A stretch of DNA of 35,008 bases from Streptomyces durocortorensis. Lineage in GTDB: Bacteria > Actinomycetota > Actinomycetes > Streptomycetales > Streptomycetaceae. The DNA lies in the NCBI RefSeq assembly GCF_016901035.1, contig NZ_JAFEUF010000019.1:22340-57347 (forward strand), in the 5' to 3' direction. The notes beneath the pieces were generated by a model. It was given only the letters and a program-made list of their open reading frames with translations. It made no database searches and was not told the DNA's origin. Positions 24,935-34,841 of the stretch are shown here, one piece after another; position 1 is the first letter of the stretch; the number at the start of each line of letters is the position of its first letter. Made by a program: the position numbers and the translations under genes.

Positions 24935-27900
24935 TCATCTCGGCGCGTACACCGTCTGGATCAGGCGGCTCTGCTGGCCCCTGCGGATGAACACGCCACG
25001 GCCCGGAGCCTGTTGGGAGGCGTACACGCCAGGAAACAGCTGGCCTTCGCTGCGGTCGCCGGTCATCAGCAGCGCCGAGGCCCCGGACTCCCGCAGCCCC
25101 TGCACCAGCGGCTCGTACATGCCCCGCGACGCTCCGGCGACCCGGCGTGTCAGGATGAAGTGGAGGCCGATGTCGACCGCCGAGGGGATGTACGGGAGAA
25201 ACGCGGCCAGCGGGGACTGTCCTGCGGTCGTGAGGACGTCGTAGTCGTCGACGAGCACGACGATCCGCGGGCCCTTGCCCCAGTTGCCGGGCTCCAGGTC
25301 CTCCAGGCGGGCGTTCTCGTCGGGCAGCCGCTTCTCCAGTTCGGTGGCGATGCCCATCGAAAGGCCCGCGCAGAGTTTGGAGTTGTAGGCGTAGCCTCCG
25401 TTGAACTCCTCCGGGACCGCGCCCCGCAGCGAGCGACGCGGGTCCATCACCGCGAACACCAACTCGTCCTCGCCGTAGCGGTCGATGAGGCCGTGCGCGA
25501 CGGTCCGCAGCAGGTTCGTCTTGCCGCACTCGCTGTCCCCCAGCACCAGTAGGTGCTGGTCGTGCTGGAACAGGTCGAGCGTTACGGGCGCGAGCGCCGA
25601 CTGATCGAGCCCGATCGGTACGCGGGTGGGCTCGGCCGCCGGGCCCGGCAGCGAATGCGGCTCCAGGATGTGCGGCAATACCCTCACCGGCTGGGCCACT
25701 TCCCCGTTCCAGGTGGCCCGGACCGTGCGGGTCGTCCGCTCCAGGACGGAACCGAGGTCGGCCGTGTCGGCGACCCCGTCCGTACGGGGGAGCGCCACCT
25801 GGGCGAAGAGCTTGCCGTCAGTGAGGACGCGGCCGGGCTCGTCGGGCGACAGGGTCTCGGCGAGCTTGCGGTCGATGCTGGACTCGCTCGGGTCGTTCAG
25901 CCGCAGCTCGACGCGCGTGCCGAAGTTCGACTGGGTGGCGATCCGTACGTCGTTCCACCGCAGCATGCCCGCGACGACGTGGATGCCGTAACCGCCACCG
26001 CGCTTGAGGATGTCGGCGATCGCGTCGTCCAGCTCGTCGAAGTCGTCGCGGAGCGCGCCGAATCCGTCGATGACGAGCAGGATCTCGGCCGAGGCGAGTT
26101 CGGGCACTCGGCCGGCCGCGTGCAGGGTGCGCAACTGCTCGACCGAGTCGATGCCGTGCTCGCGGAAGAGGTCCTCGCGCAGCGCGAGCATGGTGCGGAC
26201 CTCCTCGACGGTGCGTGCCGCCCGCTCCCGGTCCGCGCGGCCCGCGATGCCGCCGACGTGCGGCAGACCCGACAGCGCCTGGAGGCCGCCGCCGACGAGG
26301 TCGAGGCCGTAGACGCCGACCTCCTGCGGTGTGTGGGTCAGGGCGAGGGAGAGGACCAGGGTCCGCAGGAGTGTCGTCTTGCCGGACTGCGGTCCGCCGA
26401 TCACGGCTGCGTGGCCGCCCGCCACGGTGAGGTCCAGGAACCACTTCCCCTGCCACTGCTTGGCCGGGTCGTCGAGCAGCCCGACCGGGACGCGCAGGGG
26501 CCTGCCCGATGCTCCGGTCCCGGCGAGCCGCATCCCGTGCGGGCCGATGTCCAGCGGGCCGGCCACCGTGTCCAGTGCGGTCGCGGTCGGCAGTGGGGGC
26601 AGCCAGATGCTCCGTACGGGCGGGGCGGCACCGGTCAACTGCTCGACCATGACGCCTAGTTCCGTCGGGCCCGTCTCGCGGCGGCGGGACGCCGGTTCCG
26701 CCGATCGCTGTGCCTCGTCCGGTCCGGCCAGGGTGTTGAACGCCTCGTACGGCAGGGCGAGAGGGCCCGTCTCCTCGTCCTCGGTGCTGCGGACCGGACC
26801 GCGGTAACCCCCCGACACATAACCGGCCTTGAAGCGGGCGTAGTGGCTCGTGTCGACCTTCAGGTAGCCGAAGCCGGGCAGCGGCGGCAGATGGAACGCG
26901 TCCGTGGTGTCCAGGACCGTCCGGGACTCGTCGGCGGAGAAGGTCCGCAGCCCGAGCCGGTAGGAGAGGTAGGTGTCCAGGCCCTTGAGCTTGCCGCCCT
27001 CGATGCGCTGGCTGGAGAGCAGGAGGTGGACGCCGATGGACCGGCCGATCCGGCCGATGGAGAGGAACAGGTCGATGAAGTCGGGCTTGGCGGTGAGCAG
27101 TTCGCCGAACTCGTCGATCACCACGAACAGGTGTGGCAGCGGATCCAGGTCCTGCCGCCTCTCGGCGCGCAGGGCCGCGTAGTCCCCGATGTCGGCGACG
27201 TTCCCCGCGTCCTTGAGCGCCTGCTGGCGGCGCTTGACCTCACCGGCGAGGGAGGAGTGGACGCGCTCGACGAGCCCCGCCTGGTTCTCCAGGTTGGTGA
27301 TGACCCCCGCCACGTGCGGCAGGTCGGCGAACGGCGCGAAGGTGGCCCCGCCCTTGTAGTCGACCAGTACCAGGGCCAGGTCCTCCGGCGGGTGCGTGGC
27401 CACCAGAGCGAGGACGAGTGTCCGCAGCAGCTCCGACTTCCCGGAACCGGTCGCGCCGACGCACAGGCCGTGCGGGCCCATCCCCAGCTCCGAGGACTCC
27501 TTGAGGTCCAGCAGCACCGGCTCGTGGGAGTCGCTGATGCCGATCGGCACGCGCAGGAAGGCGCGTTCGCCGCGCGGCGCCCACAGCCGGTCCAGGTCGA
27601 GGCGGGCCACGTCGTCGATGCCGAGCATCGCTGCGAACTCGACCGGCCCGGAGAGCGGGGCGTCCGCCAGGGACTCGGCGGACAGGCGCAGCGGCGCGAG
27701 CATCCGGGCCAGACCCTCCGCGAACGGGATCCCTGCCTCGTCCACCGTGCCGTGCGCCTCCAAGGGCTCCGGGGCCCTGAGGTCCTCGATGGCCACGTCG
27801 GTGCCGTCGACGGTGATCCGTACGCTCACCTGCCCCGGCTCCTGCACCCGCTGGTCCAGCAGATGCAGCACGGTGACGCCCATCTCGCTCAGGCCGACGG

Positions 27901-28921
27901 CGTCGTCCGGGCGCGGCAGGTCGACGGCGTCCTCGCCGTGCCCGTCGGTGACGACGAGCAGCCGGGAGTTCATGGACAGGGCGTCCCGCCCGGCCAGGCC
28001 GCGGCGCACCTCGGCCGCGTACGAGGCCCGGCGGCGCAGCTCAGGGCCGAGTTGCCGGGCGAGCTGAGGGGCGGAGGGGGCGATGCGGCGGGCGGCCACC
28101 GGGCCGTCGAACTGCTCGGTGTCGAGCAGATGCGGCAGCCACTTGGCCCACTCCCAGTCGGCCATCCGGTCCCCGGGAGCGGCGAGCGCGATGGCCACGT
28201 CGTCGGGGGCGTGCAGGGCGGCGGTCTGGACGACCAGCGCGCGGGCCACCCGGAGGCAGTCCTCGCGGGGGCCGATCACGCTGACGTTGCCGATCCGGTC
28301 CAGCGGGACGGTGAGCGGCAGTTCGGTGCCGTTGCGGAACCGCTTCACCAGCGCCGAGGCCTCGTTGAGCATGAACAGGTCGGGCGGCGTGAGCACCGAC
28401 GACCCCGGCTCGGCTATCTGGAGATCCCGTACGGGCATCTCGCCCGTGCCGACCCGCACCCGGAGGAAGTCGTCGTCGACCCTCCGGCGCTCCCAGAGGC
28501 GTGCCGGATCGCGCACGATGTCGTACAGGGCGTACGGCGGCGGGTTCAGCACGTCCGCCCGCTCCCGCCGCTCGCGTTCCTCGCCCGAGAGCTCTTCCCG
28601 GAGATCCTCCACATAGGCGAGATAGGCCTCGCGCTGGGTGCGGCGGGTGCGCTGGGCCTTGCCGCGCTGGGAGAAGAGCAGGGCCACGGACCCGATGACG
28701 GTGACCACGAGGATGATCGCGCCCAGCGCGGCGAACTGGCTGTTGCGGACGACGGTCATCATCACGACGGATGACATGACCCCGGCGACCGGCAGCAGCG
28801 ACATCGCGATGTTGCCCGCCTTTCCCTCGGGGAGGTTCGGCGGGGCCTCGATGGTGCGGGACGCGGGCGCGGCCGGCGGCCGGGTGGTCCGGGCGGGGCG
28901 GTGGATCAGTCGGGTGCTCAT
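24935..28921 (-). CDS. eccC: T7SS motor ATPase EccC (EccCa-EccCb fusion)
   Basis: Predicted 1328-residue FtsK/SpoIIIE-type secretion motor of the type VII (ESX) membrane complex. Two TM helices (about 38-58 and 63-83) precede a DUF and three ATPase domains. Walker A motifs are GATGSGKSE (489-497), GGPQSGKTT (842-850) and GDSECGKTN (1128-1136). Walker B regions are FVVIDEFGE (599-607), LLVIDGFGA (948-956, Gly where Glu would be) and VVLVDDYDV (1221-1229). In family members the first domain does most hydrolysis, and the later ones bind ESX substrates and regulate. The length matches single-chain actinomycete EccC. ATG 28921 is the start. It sits between the ParA-like ATPase and the DUF6177-like gene, with all genes on one strand. 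It recruits Esx proteins by their C-terminal signals. Confidence 0.96.
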   Translation of the reverse strand: MSTRLIHRPARTTRPPAAPASRTIEAPPNLPEGKAGNIAMSLLPVAGVMSSVVMMTVVRNSQFAALGAIILVVTVIGSVALLFSQRGKAQRTRRTQREAYLAYVEDLREELSGEERERRERADVLNPPPYALYDIVRDPARLWERRRVDDDFLRVRVGTGEMPVRDLQIAEPGSSVLTPPDLFMLNEASALVKRFRNGTELPLTVPLDRIGNVSVIGPREDCLRVARALVVQTAALHAPDDVAIALAAPGDRMADWEWAKWLPHLLDTEQFDGPVAARRIAPSAPQLARQLGPELRRRASYAAEVRRGLAGRDALSMNSRLLVVTDGHGEDAVDLPRPDDAVGLSEMGVTVLHLLDQRVQEPGQVSVRITVDGTDVAIEDLRAPEPLEAHGTVDEAGIPFAEGLARMLAPLRLSAESLADAPLSGPVEFAAMLGIDDVARLDLDRLWAPRGERAFLRVPIGISDSHEPVLLDLKESSELGMGPHGLCVGATGSGKSELLRTLVLALVATHPPEDLALVLVDYKGGATFAPFADLPHVAGVITNLENQAGLVERVHSSLAGEVKRRQQALKDAGNVADIGDYAALRAERRQDLDPLPHLFVVIDEFGELLTAKPDFIDLFLSIGRIGRSIGVHLLLSSQRIEGGKLKGLDTYLSYRLGLRTFSADESRTVLDTTDAFHLPPLPGFGYLKVDTSHYARFKAGYVSGGYRGPVRSTEDEETGPLALPYEAFNTLAGPDEAQRSAEPASRRRETGPTELGVMVEQLTGAAPPVRSIWLPPLPTATALDTVAGPLDIGPHGMRLAGTGASGRPLRVPVGLLDDPAKQWQGKWFLDLTVAGGHAAVIGGPQSGKTTLLRTLVLSLALTHTPQEVGVYGLDLVGGGLQALSGLPHVGGIAGRADRERAARTVEEVRTMLALREDLFREHGIDSVEQLRTLHAAGRVPELASAEILLVIDGFGALRDDFDELDDAIADILKRGGGYGIHVVAGMLRWNDVRIATQSNFGTRVELRLNDPSESSIDRKLAETLSPDEPGRVLTDGKLFAQVALPRTDGVADTADLGSVLERTTRTVRATWNGEVAQPVRVLPHILEPHSLPGPAAEPTRVPIGLDQSALAPVTLDLFQHDQHLLVLGDSECGKTNLLRTVAHGLIDRYGEDELVFAVMDPRRSLRGAVPEEFNGGYAYNSKLCAGLSMGIATELEKRLPDENARLEDLEPGNWGKGPRIVVLVDDYDVLTTAGQSPLAAFLPYIPSAVDIGLHFILTRRVAGASRGMYEPLVQGLRESGASALLMTGDRSEGQLFPGVYASQQAPGRGVFIRRGQQSRLIQTVYAPR

Positions 28922-28972
28922 CGGCCTCGTCCGGCGTTCGCGGTCGGCTCGTGGTTCATGCGCGGCATCGGG

Positions 28973-30172
28973 TCACCGGCGCTTCTGGGAGAGCTGGAAG
29001 ACCTCGGCGGCGAGCCGGGCGGCGGCCAGGCGCGTCGGTCGGGCGAGCAGTTCGGTACGGAGGACGCCACCGGCGGCCAAGTGACGGTCGTAGGGCAGGA
29101 CATGGACACCCGCGCCGGTGGACCTGAGCTTCTCGGCGGCCGCCTTGACGTCGATCCCCGGGCGGGCGTCCATGGTGGAGAGCGCGACGACGGTTCCGTC
29201 GATCATGTGGCGGGGGAGCCCCTGCATCCACTGCAGTACGGCGTATGTGCTGGTGACGCCGTCCAGGGTCGCGGGAGCGGCCAGCACCCGGGCCTGGGAG
29301 GCGGACAGTGCGACCCGGGCGACCTCGGCGGGCAGCGTCTCGCAGTCCACGACGCTCACGCCGAAGTAGCGGCGCAGCGCCACCATGACCCGTTCGTACG
29401 CCGACGTGTCCAGCATCGCCCCGATCTGCCCCTGGCTCCCCGGCAACAGCCACGCGTTCTCCGGGAGTTGGACCAGGTAGCCGGTGACGTCCAGCAGTGA
29501 CATCTGCGGTTCCACGATGTCCGCCAGATCGGCCGTGGTCCAGCGCAGGGTCTCGGCGCCCATCCTCAGCGGCAGTGAACCGAGCGCCGGGTCCGCCTCG
29601 ACCAGGAGGACCGGGTCCTGGCGGTAGTGCGCGTACGCCGTGCCGAGCAGGGCAGCCACGGTCGTCTTGCCCGCCCCTCCCCGGATGGAGGTCACGGCGA
29701 TCTGCCGCCCTGTCGTGACCGGCTGCTGGAGCGTCCCGGCGGTACGGGTGAGCTCGGCCACCTCGCGGGCCGCCGAGGAGGAAACGATCCGGCGCACCGC
29801 CCGGGCGACCCGGACGCCTACCGGTTCACCTCGCTGCGGGCGGCGGGCCGTGCCACTGAGCACGCCGTCCACCACGGCTCGCGAATCGGGGGCCGAGGGG
29901 CGCCGAGGGCGGGGCGGGGTGGATATCTGTCGGGGTGAGGGCGTGGGCGGCTGCGTCGGAGCGGGTATGCGTTCCGTTCCGGAGGCGTGCGCCGGGCCGG
30001 TGCCCTGCGCCGTGGGCGGAGTGGGTTGAGCCGGTGGTACGGAGGGCGACGGCCCGCCGGTGCCGGCGGCAGGCGGTCCGGACGGCGACCCGCCGGTGCC
30101 CGCCGAGGGCGGCCCGGACGCGCCCCTCAGATCGCGCAGCACATCGCCCTGCCAGCTGTCCCCGTTCGGCAT
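28973..30172 (-). CDS. Pro-rich ParA/MinD-type ATPase, EspI/SCO5717-like
   Basis: Predicted 399-residue protein. Residues 15-100 are extremely Pro/Gly/Thr-rich (SGPPSAGTGG, PSPSVPPAQPTPP, RQISTPPRPRR) and disordered. From about 150 there is a ParA/MinD-like domain with P-loop SIRGGAGKTTVAAL (162-175), LLVEADPALGSLPLRM and VSVVDCETLPAEVAR. This architecture equals mycobacterial EspI (Rv3876-like), an ESX regulator that can repress secretion when ATP is low. I recall the streptomycete family being named after SCO5717, a growth-regulating ATPase. ATG 30172 is chosen with GAAGGG 5 nt upstream. The longer open frame to 30343 is a shadow of eccD's end. It lies 52 bp after eccD's stop and 51 bp before eccC. 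Confidence 0.88.
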   Translation of the reverse strand: MPNGDSWQGDVLRDLRGASGPPSAGTGGSPSGPPAAGTGGPSPSVPPAQPTPPTAQGTGPAHASGTERIPAPTQPPTPSPRQISTPPRPRRPSAPDSRAVVDGVLSGTARRPQRGEPVGVRVARAVRRIVSSSAAREVAELTRTAGTLQQPVTTGRQIAVTSIRGGAGKTTVAALLGTAYAHYRQDPVLLVEADPALGSLPLRMGAETLRWTTADLADIVEPQMSLLDVTGYLVQLPENAWLLPGSQGQIGAMLDTSAYERVMVALRRYFGVSVVDCETLPAEVARVALSASQARVLAAPATLDGVTSTYAVLQWMQGLPRHMIDGTVVALSTMDARPGIDVKAAAEKLRSTGAGVHVLPYDRHLAAGGVLRTELLARPTRLAAARLAAEVFQLSQKRR

Positions 30173-30224
30173 GTCTGCCCTTCTCCCTAGCCGCGAGCCC
30201 CCGACCGGAGCCCGCGCACCCGTG

Positions 30225-31583
30225 TCAGAACTTGTTGAGCAACTGGCCGTACATGCCGAACACACCGATCGCGAGCGGGAACAGTCCCACCATGCCGATG
30301 GACTCAACCAGATCGGCGGTGCGCCGCAGCCGCACCCGTACATGCTCGGGAGGCTCCACCGACAGGGCCAGCAAAGGCAGCAGCGCCGCCACGCCCAGCA
30401 CGACCACGGGCCCCGCGCCCCCGGAAGCCTGCTCCATCCACAGCATCACCAGACGCACGACGAGGATCGCCGCGGCGGCGAACAGGGCCACCACCTCGGC
30501 CACCAGAGGGAACGCACGGGCCCTCGACAGAAGGACCACCGCGACCACGGACGGCAGCAGCACCGTCCACACGGTCGGCCGCGCGGAGAGGGTGAGCAGC
30601 CAGCCCGCCGCGGTCGCCGAGACCGCGGTGGCCAGCGTCGCGAGGGCGAGCCCGCGGTGGGTGGCGGCCAGGGCGTTGGCCACGTCGTGGCGGCTGACCG
30701 ACACGCCGCCCGACCGCCGGTCGTCGAGGGCGGTGAGCCCGGACGCCATCAGCGCGAGACGGGGCAGGACGCCGAGCAGCGCCACCGAGAACACCGCCAT
30801 CACGGCGCCCAGCCGGGCCGGATCCGACTCCAGCGCGGCCACGGCCTCCCACACCGAGGCGACCGCGGCCGTGGCCCCGGCGCCGATGAGTCCGCCGCGA
30901 CCGAGCGGGGAGAGGAGGCCGAGCAGCAGCAGGGCCAGGGTCACCGCCGCCGCGACGGCGGCGAGCCTGGCCGGGCCCGACCAGTCGTAGGCGTCGGCGG
31001 CGGTCCAGGCGGTGAGAACGCCGAGGCCGCCGGAGACGAACAGCAGCGCGGTCGCCAGACCCCGGTTGCCCGCGCCGATCCGGGCGCAGAGCGCGCCGCC
31101 CGCCAGAAGGACTGCGGTGACCGCTGCCAGTGCCCCGGCCAGGGTGTCGAGCGGGAACTCACGCCGGGCCAGCAGGGCCGCGGCCACCGCGAACGCCACG
31201 GTCGAAGCCCCGGCGGCGACCCTGCGCGCGGCCGGACGCCAGCGCCAGGCCTGCAGATCGAGGGTGTCGGCCACCTGGTCCGTGACGTCGTGCACCACGG
31301 GGGCGGGCGGAGCGGTGTGGATCCTGACCAGCCGGAGTACGGCGCCGTCGCTGACGCCGGCCGAGGCCAGGGTGCTGTCGTGCGGCAGGGCCGAACCGTC
31401 GGAGGTGATCAACTGCCGGGTCAGTGGCCGTGATGCGGCCCGGTCGTCCAGCAACTGCAGAATGTCCGGAAGTAGTTGGCCGATGGGAGTGTCCGACGGA
31501 AGCACGATGTCGGCCCGGCGCCGCTCGCCGACCAGAGTCACCCGGCTCAGTTCCGAGCGGGACGTCATTTCTGTGCTCACCAC
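30225..31583 (-). CDS. eccD: T7SS membrane channel protein EccD
   Basis: Predicted 452-residue EccD. Residues 10-90 form the cytoplasmic ubiquitin-like (YukD) domain: VTLVGERRRADIVLPSDTPI, GQLLPDILQLL, SDGSALPHDSTLASAGVSDG and VLRLVRI. From about 120 there are roughly 11 hydrophobic helices (for example STVAFAVAAALLA, GLGVLTAWTAA, LALLLLGLLSP, TVLLPSVVAVVLLS, ILVVRLVMLWME, GMVGLFPLAIGVFGM). EccD dimers form the inner vestibule of the ESX pore. GTG 31583 is preferred over GTG 31580 and ATG 31568 because AGG lies 9 nt upstream. The length and order with EspI-like and eccC match actinobacterial ESX loci. An A/T-richer 108-bp gap with a small 5-bp hairpin separates it from the preceding small gene. 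Confidence 0.93.
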   Translation of the reverse strand: MVSTEMTSRSELSRVTLVGERRRADIVLPSDTPIGQLLPDILQLLDDRAASRPLTRQLITSDGSALPHDSTLASAGVSDGAVLRLVRIHTAPPAPVVHDVTDQVADTLDLQAWRWRPAARRVAAGASTVAFAVAAALLARREFPLDTLAGALAAVTAVLLAGGALCARIGAGNRGLATALLFVSGGLGVLTAWTAADAYDWSGPARLAAVAAAVTLALLLLGLLSPLGRGGLIGAGATAAVASVWEAVAALESDPARLGAVMAVFSVALLGVLPRLALMASGLTALDDRRSGGVSVSRHDVANALAATHRGLALATLATAVSATAAGWLLTLSARPTVWTVLLPSVVAVVLLSRARAFPLVAEVVALFAAAAILVVRLVMLWMEQASGGAGPVVVLGVAALLPLLALSVEPPEHVRVRLRRTADLVESIGMVGLFPLAIGVFGMYGQLLNKF

Positions 31584-31691
31584 TTACGGAAACCTACCAT
31601 CGTGATTTCCCGAGAATTCGGGCCGATCGACCGATAAGGCACTGTGCGCTCTCCCCATCTCCGACAAGGAATACGATGCGGGGCTGCCCGG

Positions 31692-31961
31692 CTAATGCGT
31701 CGGCTGCCCGTACTGCTGCGCCTGCCGCTGCTGTTGCTTCTGCTGCTCGGCCTTCTGTTTGTCCAGGGTGTGCTGGAGGAAGGACCACCCCACACATCCC
31801 GCACACAGCACGGCCGTGATCGCGATCCCCGCGAATACCTTGCCGAGCCGCTCGTCCGCTGTCCGGCGTGCGCGTTCCCCACCGAACAGCAGGGCGTCCC
31901 GCATCCTGCGGCGGCGTACCCCCACCGATTCCAGCAGTTGACTGTCGTAATCCCGTGCCAC
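31692..31961 (-). CDS. Small single-TM protein with Gln-rich tail, first gene of the T7SS unit
   Basis: Predicted 89-residue membrane protein. A basic N-terminus (LLESVGVRRRRMRDALLFGG) precedes one hydrophobic segment (VFAGIAITAVLCAGCVGWSF, about residues 46-66). A charged Gln-rich tail follows (TLDKQKAEQQKQQQRQAQQY). The short basic cytoplasmic part and one helix recall a small anchor or chaperone-like accessory. I cannot name a family. GTG 31961 follows GGGGG with about 5-nt spacing. A longer reading (to 32012) adds no homologous-looking residues. Position 108 bp before eccD in the same direction supports a link to the secretion unit. Confidence 0.7.
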   Translation of the reverse strand: MARDYDSQLLESVGVRRRRMRDALLFGGERARRTADERLGKVFAGIAITAVLCAGCVGWSFLQHTLDKQKAEQQKQQQRQAQQYGQPTH

Positions 31962-32046
31962 CCGATCCCCCTTTGCCACTGCAACATACCGAGAGGCGGC
32001 CGTGGGGTGCACACCAGGGTGGCCGGGAAGCGACGGGCCGCGGCGT

Positions 32047-32898
32047 TCACGCCCGGCGAGGGCGGGTCCAGTCGCGGTTCTCGCGTACGACGGTGAATCC
32101 GGCCGATCGGTAGAGGGCCACGGCCGCCTCGTTGCGGGCCGGAGTCACGACGGCCACCGTGCTTGCGCCCCGGTCGGCGAGGGCCGCGCACGCGCCCAGG
32201 ACGGCGTCGCGGCCGTAGCCGTGGCCGCGGTGGTCGGGGTGGGTGCCGACCGGTTCGAGCAGGGCGCATCGGCCTGCGCCCGCGAACCAGCCGGTCGCCG
32301 CGGACGCCGGGTCTCCGGCGGGTGTGCGGACGAGCGTCTCCACCGACAGGTGGCCCGCCGGGGCCGCCCGCATCGTCTCCCAGTGCTTCAGGGCGAACTT
32401 CGATCCGGGGAAGGCCGACCTGTGGATCAGCACCCGGTCGGCGGCGTCGGGCTCGCCGACCGGTTCGGCGCGGGTCGTCACCGGCTGCGGGGTCCAGGAC
32501 AGGACGAGCCGGGTCTCCTCCGGGTGGGGGTGCCACTCCGGTACGGGCAGGCCGTCGGACCAGTCGATGCCCGGTACGAGAAGCTCCTCGGCGTCCGCCG
32601 CGACCGCTTCGAGATCGGCGTCAGGTGCTGCCGTCACCCGCAGGACGCGTCCGTCGAGAAAGCCCACCGCGACCGGGGCCGCGGCGTCGTGCCTTGGGTC
32701 GAGCCGGGGGTCCGGCCGTCCCGTGCCCCGCGCGTCGACCCAGAGGTGGACCGTCGCGTCCGCGTGGCGCAGCAGCCAGCCCACGTCCCCGGGGTGCAGG
32801 CCCCCGGCCGGGGCGTCGGCCGGTGTCCACACGCTCAGCGCGCGCAGCGCCCGGGGGGTATCGAAGCGGGTCAGGGTGCGCCGTACGACAGGAGGCAT
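32047..32898 (-). CDS. GNAT-family acetyltransferase
   Basis: Predicted 283-residue acyltransferase. The N-terminal roughly 150 residues are a divergent first GNAT-like or unknown domain. The C-terminal half carries LLEPVGTHPDHRGHGYGRDA (acetyl-CoA binding R/H-x-x-G-x-G) and VVTPARNEAAVALYRSAGFT, typical of GNAT strand 5-alpha 5. The substrate is unknown. ATG 32898 is preceded by a purine-rich GGAGG-like site in the intergenic gap. It is separated from the T7SS unit by 85 bp and is not expected to take part in it. Confidence 0.88.
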   Translation of the reverse strand: MPPVVRRTLTRFDTPRALRALSVWTPADAPAGGLHPGDVGWLLRHADATVHLWVDARGTGRPDPRLDPRHDAAAPVAVGFLDGRVLRVTAAPDADLEAVAADAEELLVPGIDWSDGLPVPEWHPHPEETRLVLSWTPQPVTTRAEPVGEPDAADRVLIHRSAFPGSKFALKHWETMRAAPAGHLSVETLVRTPAGDPASAATGWFAGAGRCALLEPVGTHPDHRGHGYGRDAVLGACAALADRGASTVAVVTPARNEAAVALYRSAGFTVVRENRDWTRPRRA

Positions 32899-32932
32899 GG
32901 GCGTGAGGCTAGTGCCCCCTATCCACCTCTGG

Positions 32933-33202
32933 TCAGCCCGGAATGCGCTCCTCCAGGCGGACGGTCACGGTGTCCCCCTCCTCCTTGCCGATCGCCTTGC
33001 GCACGTCCGCCTTCACGGGCAGCTTGTGCGTGCCGTCCCCCAGGGCCATGAACGAACTCCGGAACGGGTGGCCGTCGACGGTGCCCCGGACCTTCACCAG
33101 GCCACGGGTGCCGAAGAACTCGGCCGACTCGGGCCACACCACATAGGTCCAGCCGCCCTCGCTCGGGCTCTTCCGCAGAGTCGCGGTGAATTCCTTGTCC
33201 AT
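32933..33202 (-). CDS. DUF1905-domain protein
   Basis: Predicted 89-residue beta-barrel-like protein: [80 protein letters not shown]. This pattern is the DUF1905 family, small proteins of unknown function. ATG 33202 is preceded by AGGCGG 8 nt upstream. It ends 34 bp before the GNAT start in the same direction. Confidence 0.88.
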   Translation of the reverse strand: MDKEFTATLRKSPSEGGWTYVVWPESAEFFGTRGLVKVRGTVDGHPFRSSFMALGDGTHKLPVKADVRKAIGKEEGDTVTVRLEERIPG

Positions 33203-33316
33203 CGTCGGTACCGCCTGTCCGTGAGTCCGCGGCGGGGCTCGTCGCGGTGTTCACCCATAGGACAGGGGTGGGCGCCGAAACTCATCGGTGACGCGTAGGC
33301 CTGGCCTCTTCCCCGC

Positions 33317-34841
33317 TCACCCCTGCCGCAGCGCGAACCACAGCTCCGCCCGTACGTCCATGTCGTCCAGGTCCGCCTCCAGCAACTCGCCGCACCGCCC
33401 GATGCGTTGGCGGACGGTGTTGCGGTGGACGTTCAGGGCCACCGCCGTACGGTCCCAACTGCCGTGCAGGGAGAGCCAGCAGCGCAAGGTGTCGGCCAGT
33501 GGCGCGGTCAGCGGGGCGAGGAGGGTGCGGGCGTGGGCGGCCGCCTGTTCGGGCGGGACCAGGGCGGCGAGGCCGCTCTCCGGGGCGTCCACCGTCAGCG
33601 GGGCGCGCGTCGCCCGGGCGTGGGCCAGGGCGCGGGCGGCCAGGGAGTCGGCGGCGTCGAGGTCGGTGACGGAGGTGGGGGCGGACGCGCCGAGCGTCCA
33701 GCCGGGCTGGGGGGTGAGCCGGACCGGTTCGCGGCCGGTGGCGGTACGTGCATCCGTGCCGGGCTCGGCGGGCTCCGTTCCGGGGCCGCCCGGCAGCAGC
33801 ACCCGTACCGCCTCGCCGCCCCCGCGCCCCGCGTCGACCAGGGCCGTGCCCAGCGACGCGCCCAGGGCTCCGGCCGTCAGGGCGTCCGCCGGGGCGCCGT
33901 CCGTTCGGTGGGCGTGGACCACCGTCCAGGGGCCGGTGGAGCCGAGGAGCGGGGCCACCTCGGCAGGGGAGGCGCCCAGCAGCATCCGTACCAGCGCCGT
34001 CGAACGGCCCGCCGCGTCCGCGCCCTGGTGCGGGGCGGCCAGGAGGGAGAGCAGGACCACCGCGATGCCCGCCACCGTGTGGTCGCCGGGCTCCCGCCGC
34101 CCGGCCGCCAGCCCCAGAACCAGGCCCTCGCCGCCGCCCAGCGCGTACGCCGACAGGTGCGTGTCCCCGTGGGTGTCGGTGGCGGAGGAGGGGGCGCCGG
34201 GGCGTTCCCGGGCCACCACGCGGGCCAGCCGGGTCAGGGCCCCCGCCGCCTCCGGGGGCAGGCGGCGGCCCGCCGCATGGACCTCCTCGCCCGGGTCGCG
34301 GCCCGCCGCGTGGACCTCCTCGCCCCGCGCCGTCAGCAGGACCGCCCGGCCGCCGAGCTGTGTCGCGAGCTGGTGCAGGACCGCCGGTACGGGGTCGGGG
34401 CGGGCCGCCGCGGTCGCCAGCGCCTGCTGGGCGCGGGTCACCCGGCGCAGCTCGCGGTGGCGCGCCTCGGCCATCAGCCGCCACACCGCCCGCGCGATCG
34501 CCGTGAACGGGGTCTCGGGCGGTACCTCCAGCAGCGGCAGGCCCTGCCGGTCGCACGCCTCGATCAACGCGGCCGGCACCGTCTCGTGGACCGGGCGCAC
34601 CCCGAAGCCCAGCGCCGCCGCCCCGGCCTCCACCAGCCGGCCGACGTAGTGGTCCGGGTCCGTCAACAGGACGCCCGCGCTCAGCAGCAGCTCGCCGCCG
34701 AGCAGGTACGGATACGGGTCCGCCATCTCCGAGGTGTGCACCCAGAGCAGGTCGGCCTCGGCCGGGCCCGCGATCCTGCGCAGGCCCAGGTCCTTGCTCG
34801 CCAGCAGCTCCGTCAGGGGAATGGGCGGGGTCGGCGGGCCG
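33317..34841 (-). CDS. PucR-family transcriptional regulator, start not resolvable
   Basis: Predicted PucR-type activator of catabolic genes. The N-terminal purine-catabolism domain is readable up to about 34841: PIPLTELLASKDLGLRRIAG, then WVHTSEMADPYPYLLGGELL. The C-terminal PucR HTH is WDRTAVALNVHRNTVRQRIG, followed by DLDDMDVRAELWFALRQG. The DNA-binding end is intact. No ATG/GTG/TTG exists in frame before the G/C-only stretch upstream, so the 5' end is probably corrupted by sequencing errors rather than truncated biologically. Two short near-identical stretches (EEVHAAGRDPGE, EEVHAAGRRLPPE) form a local duplication near the middle. No target operon is in view. Confidence 0.85.

Noticed and set aside
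26843..28774. A 643-codon plus-strand frame opposite eccC
   Set aside because: Composition is Arg/Gly/Asp/Val-rich without motifs; eccC explains the region.
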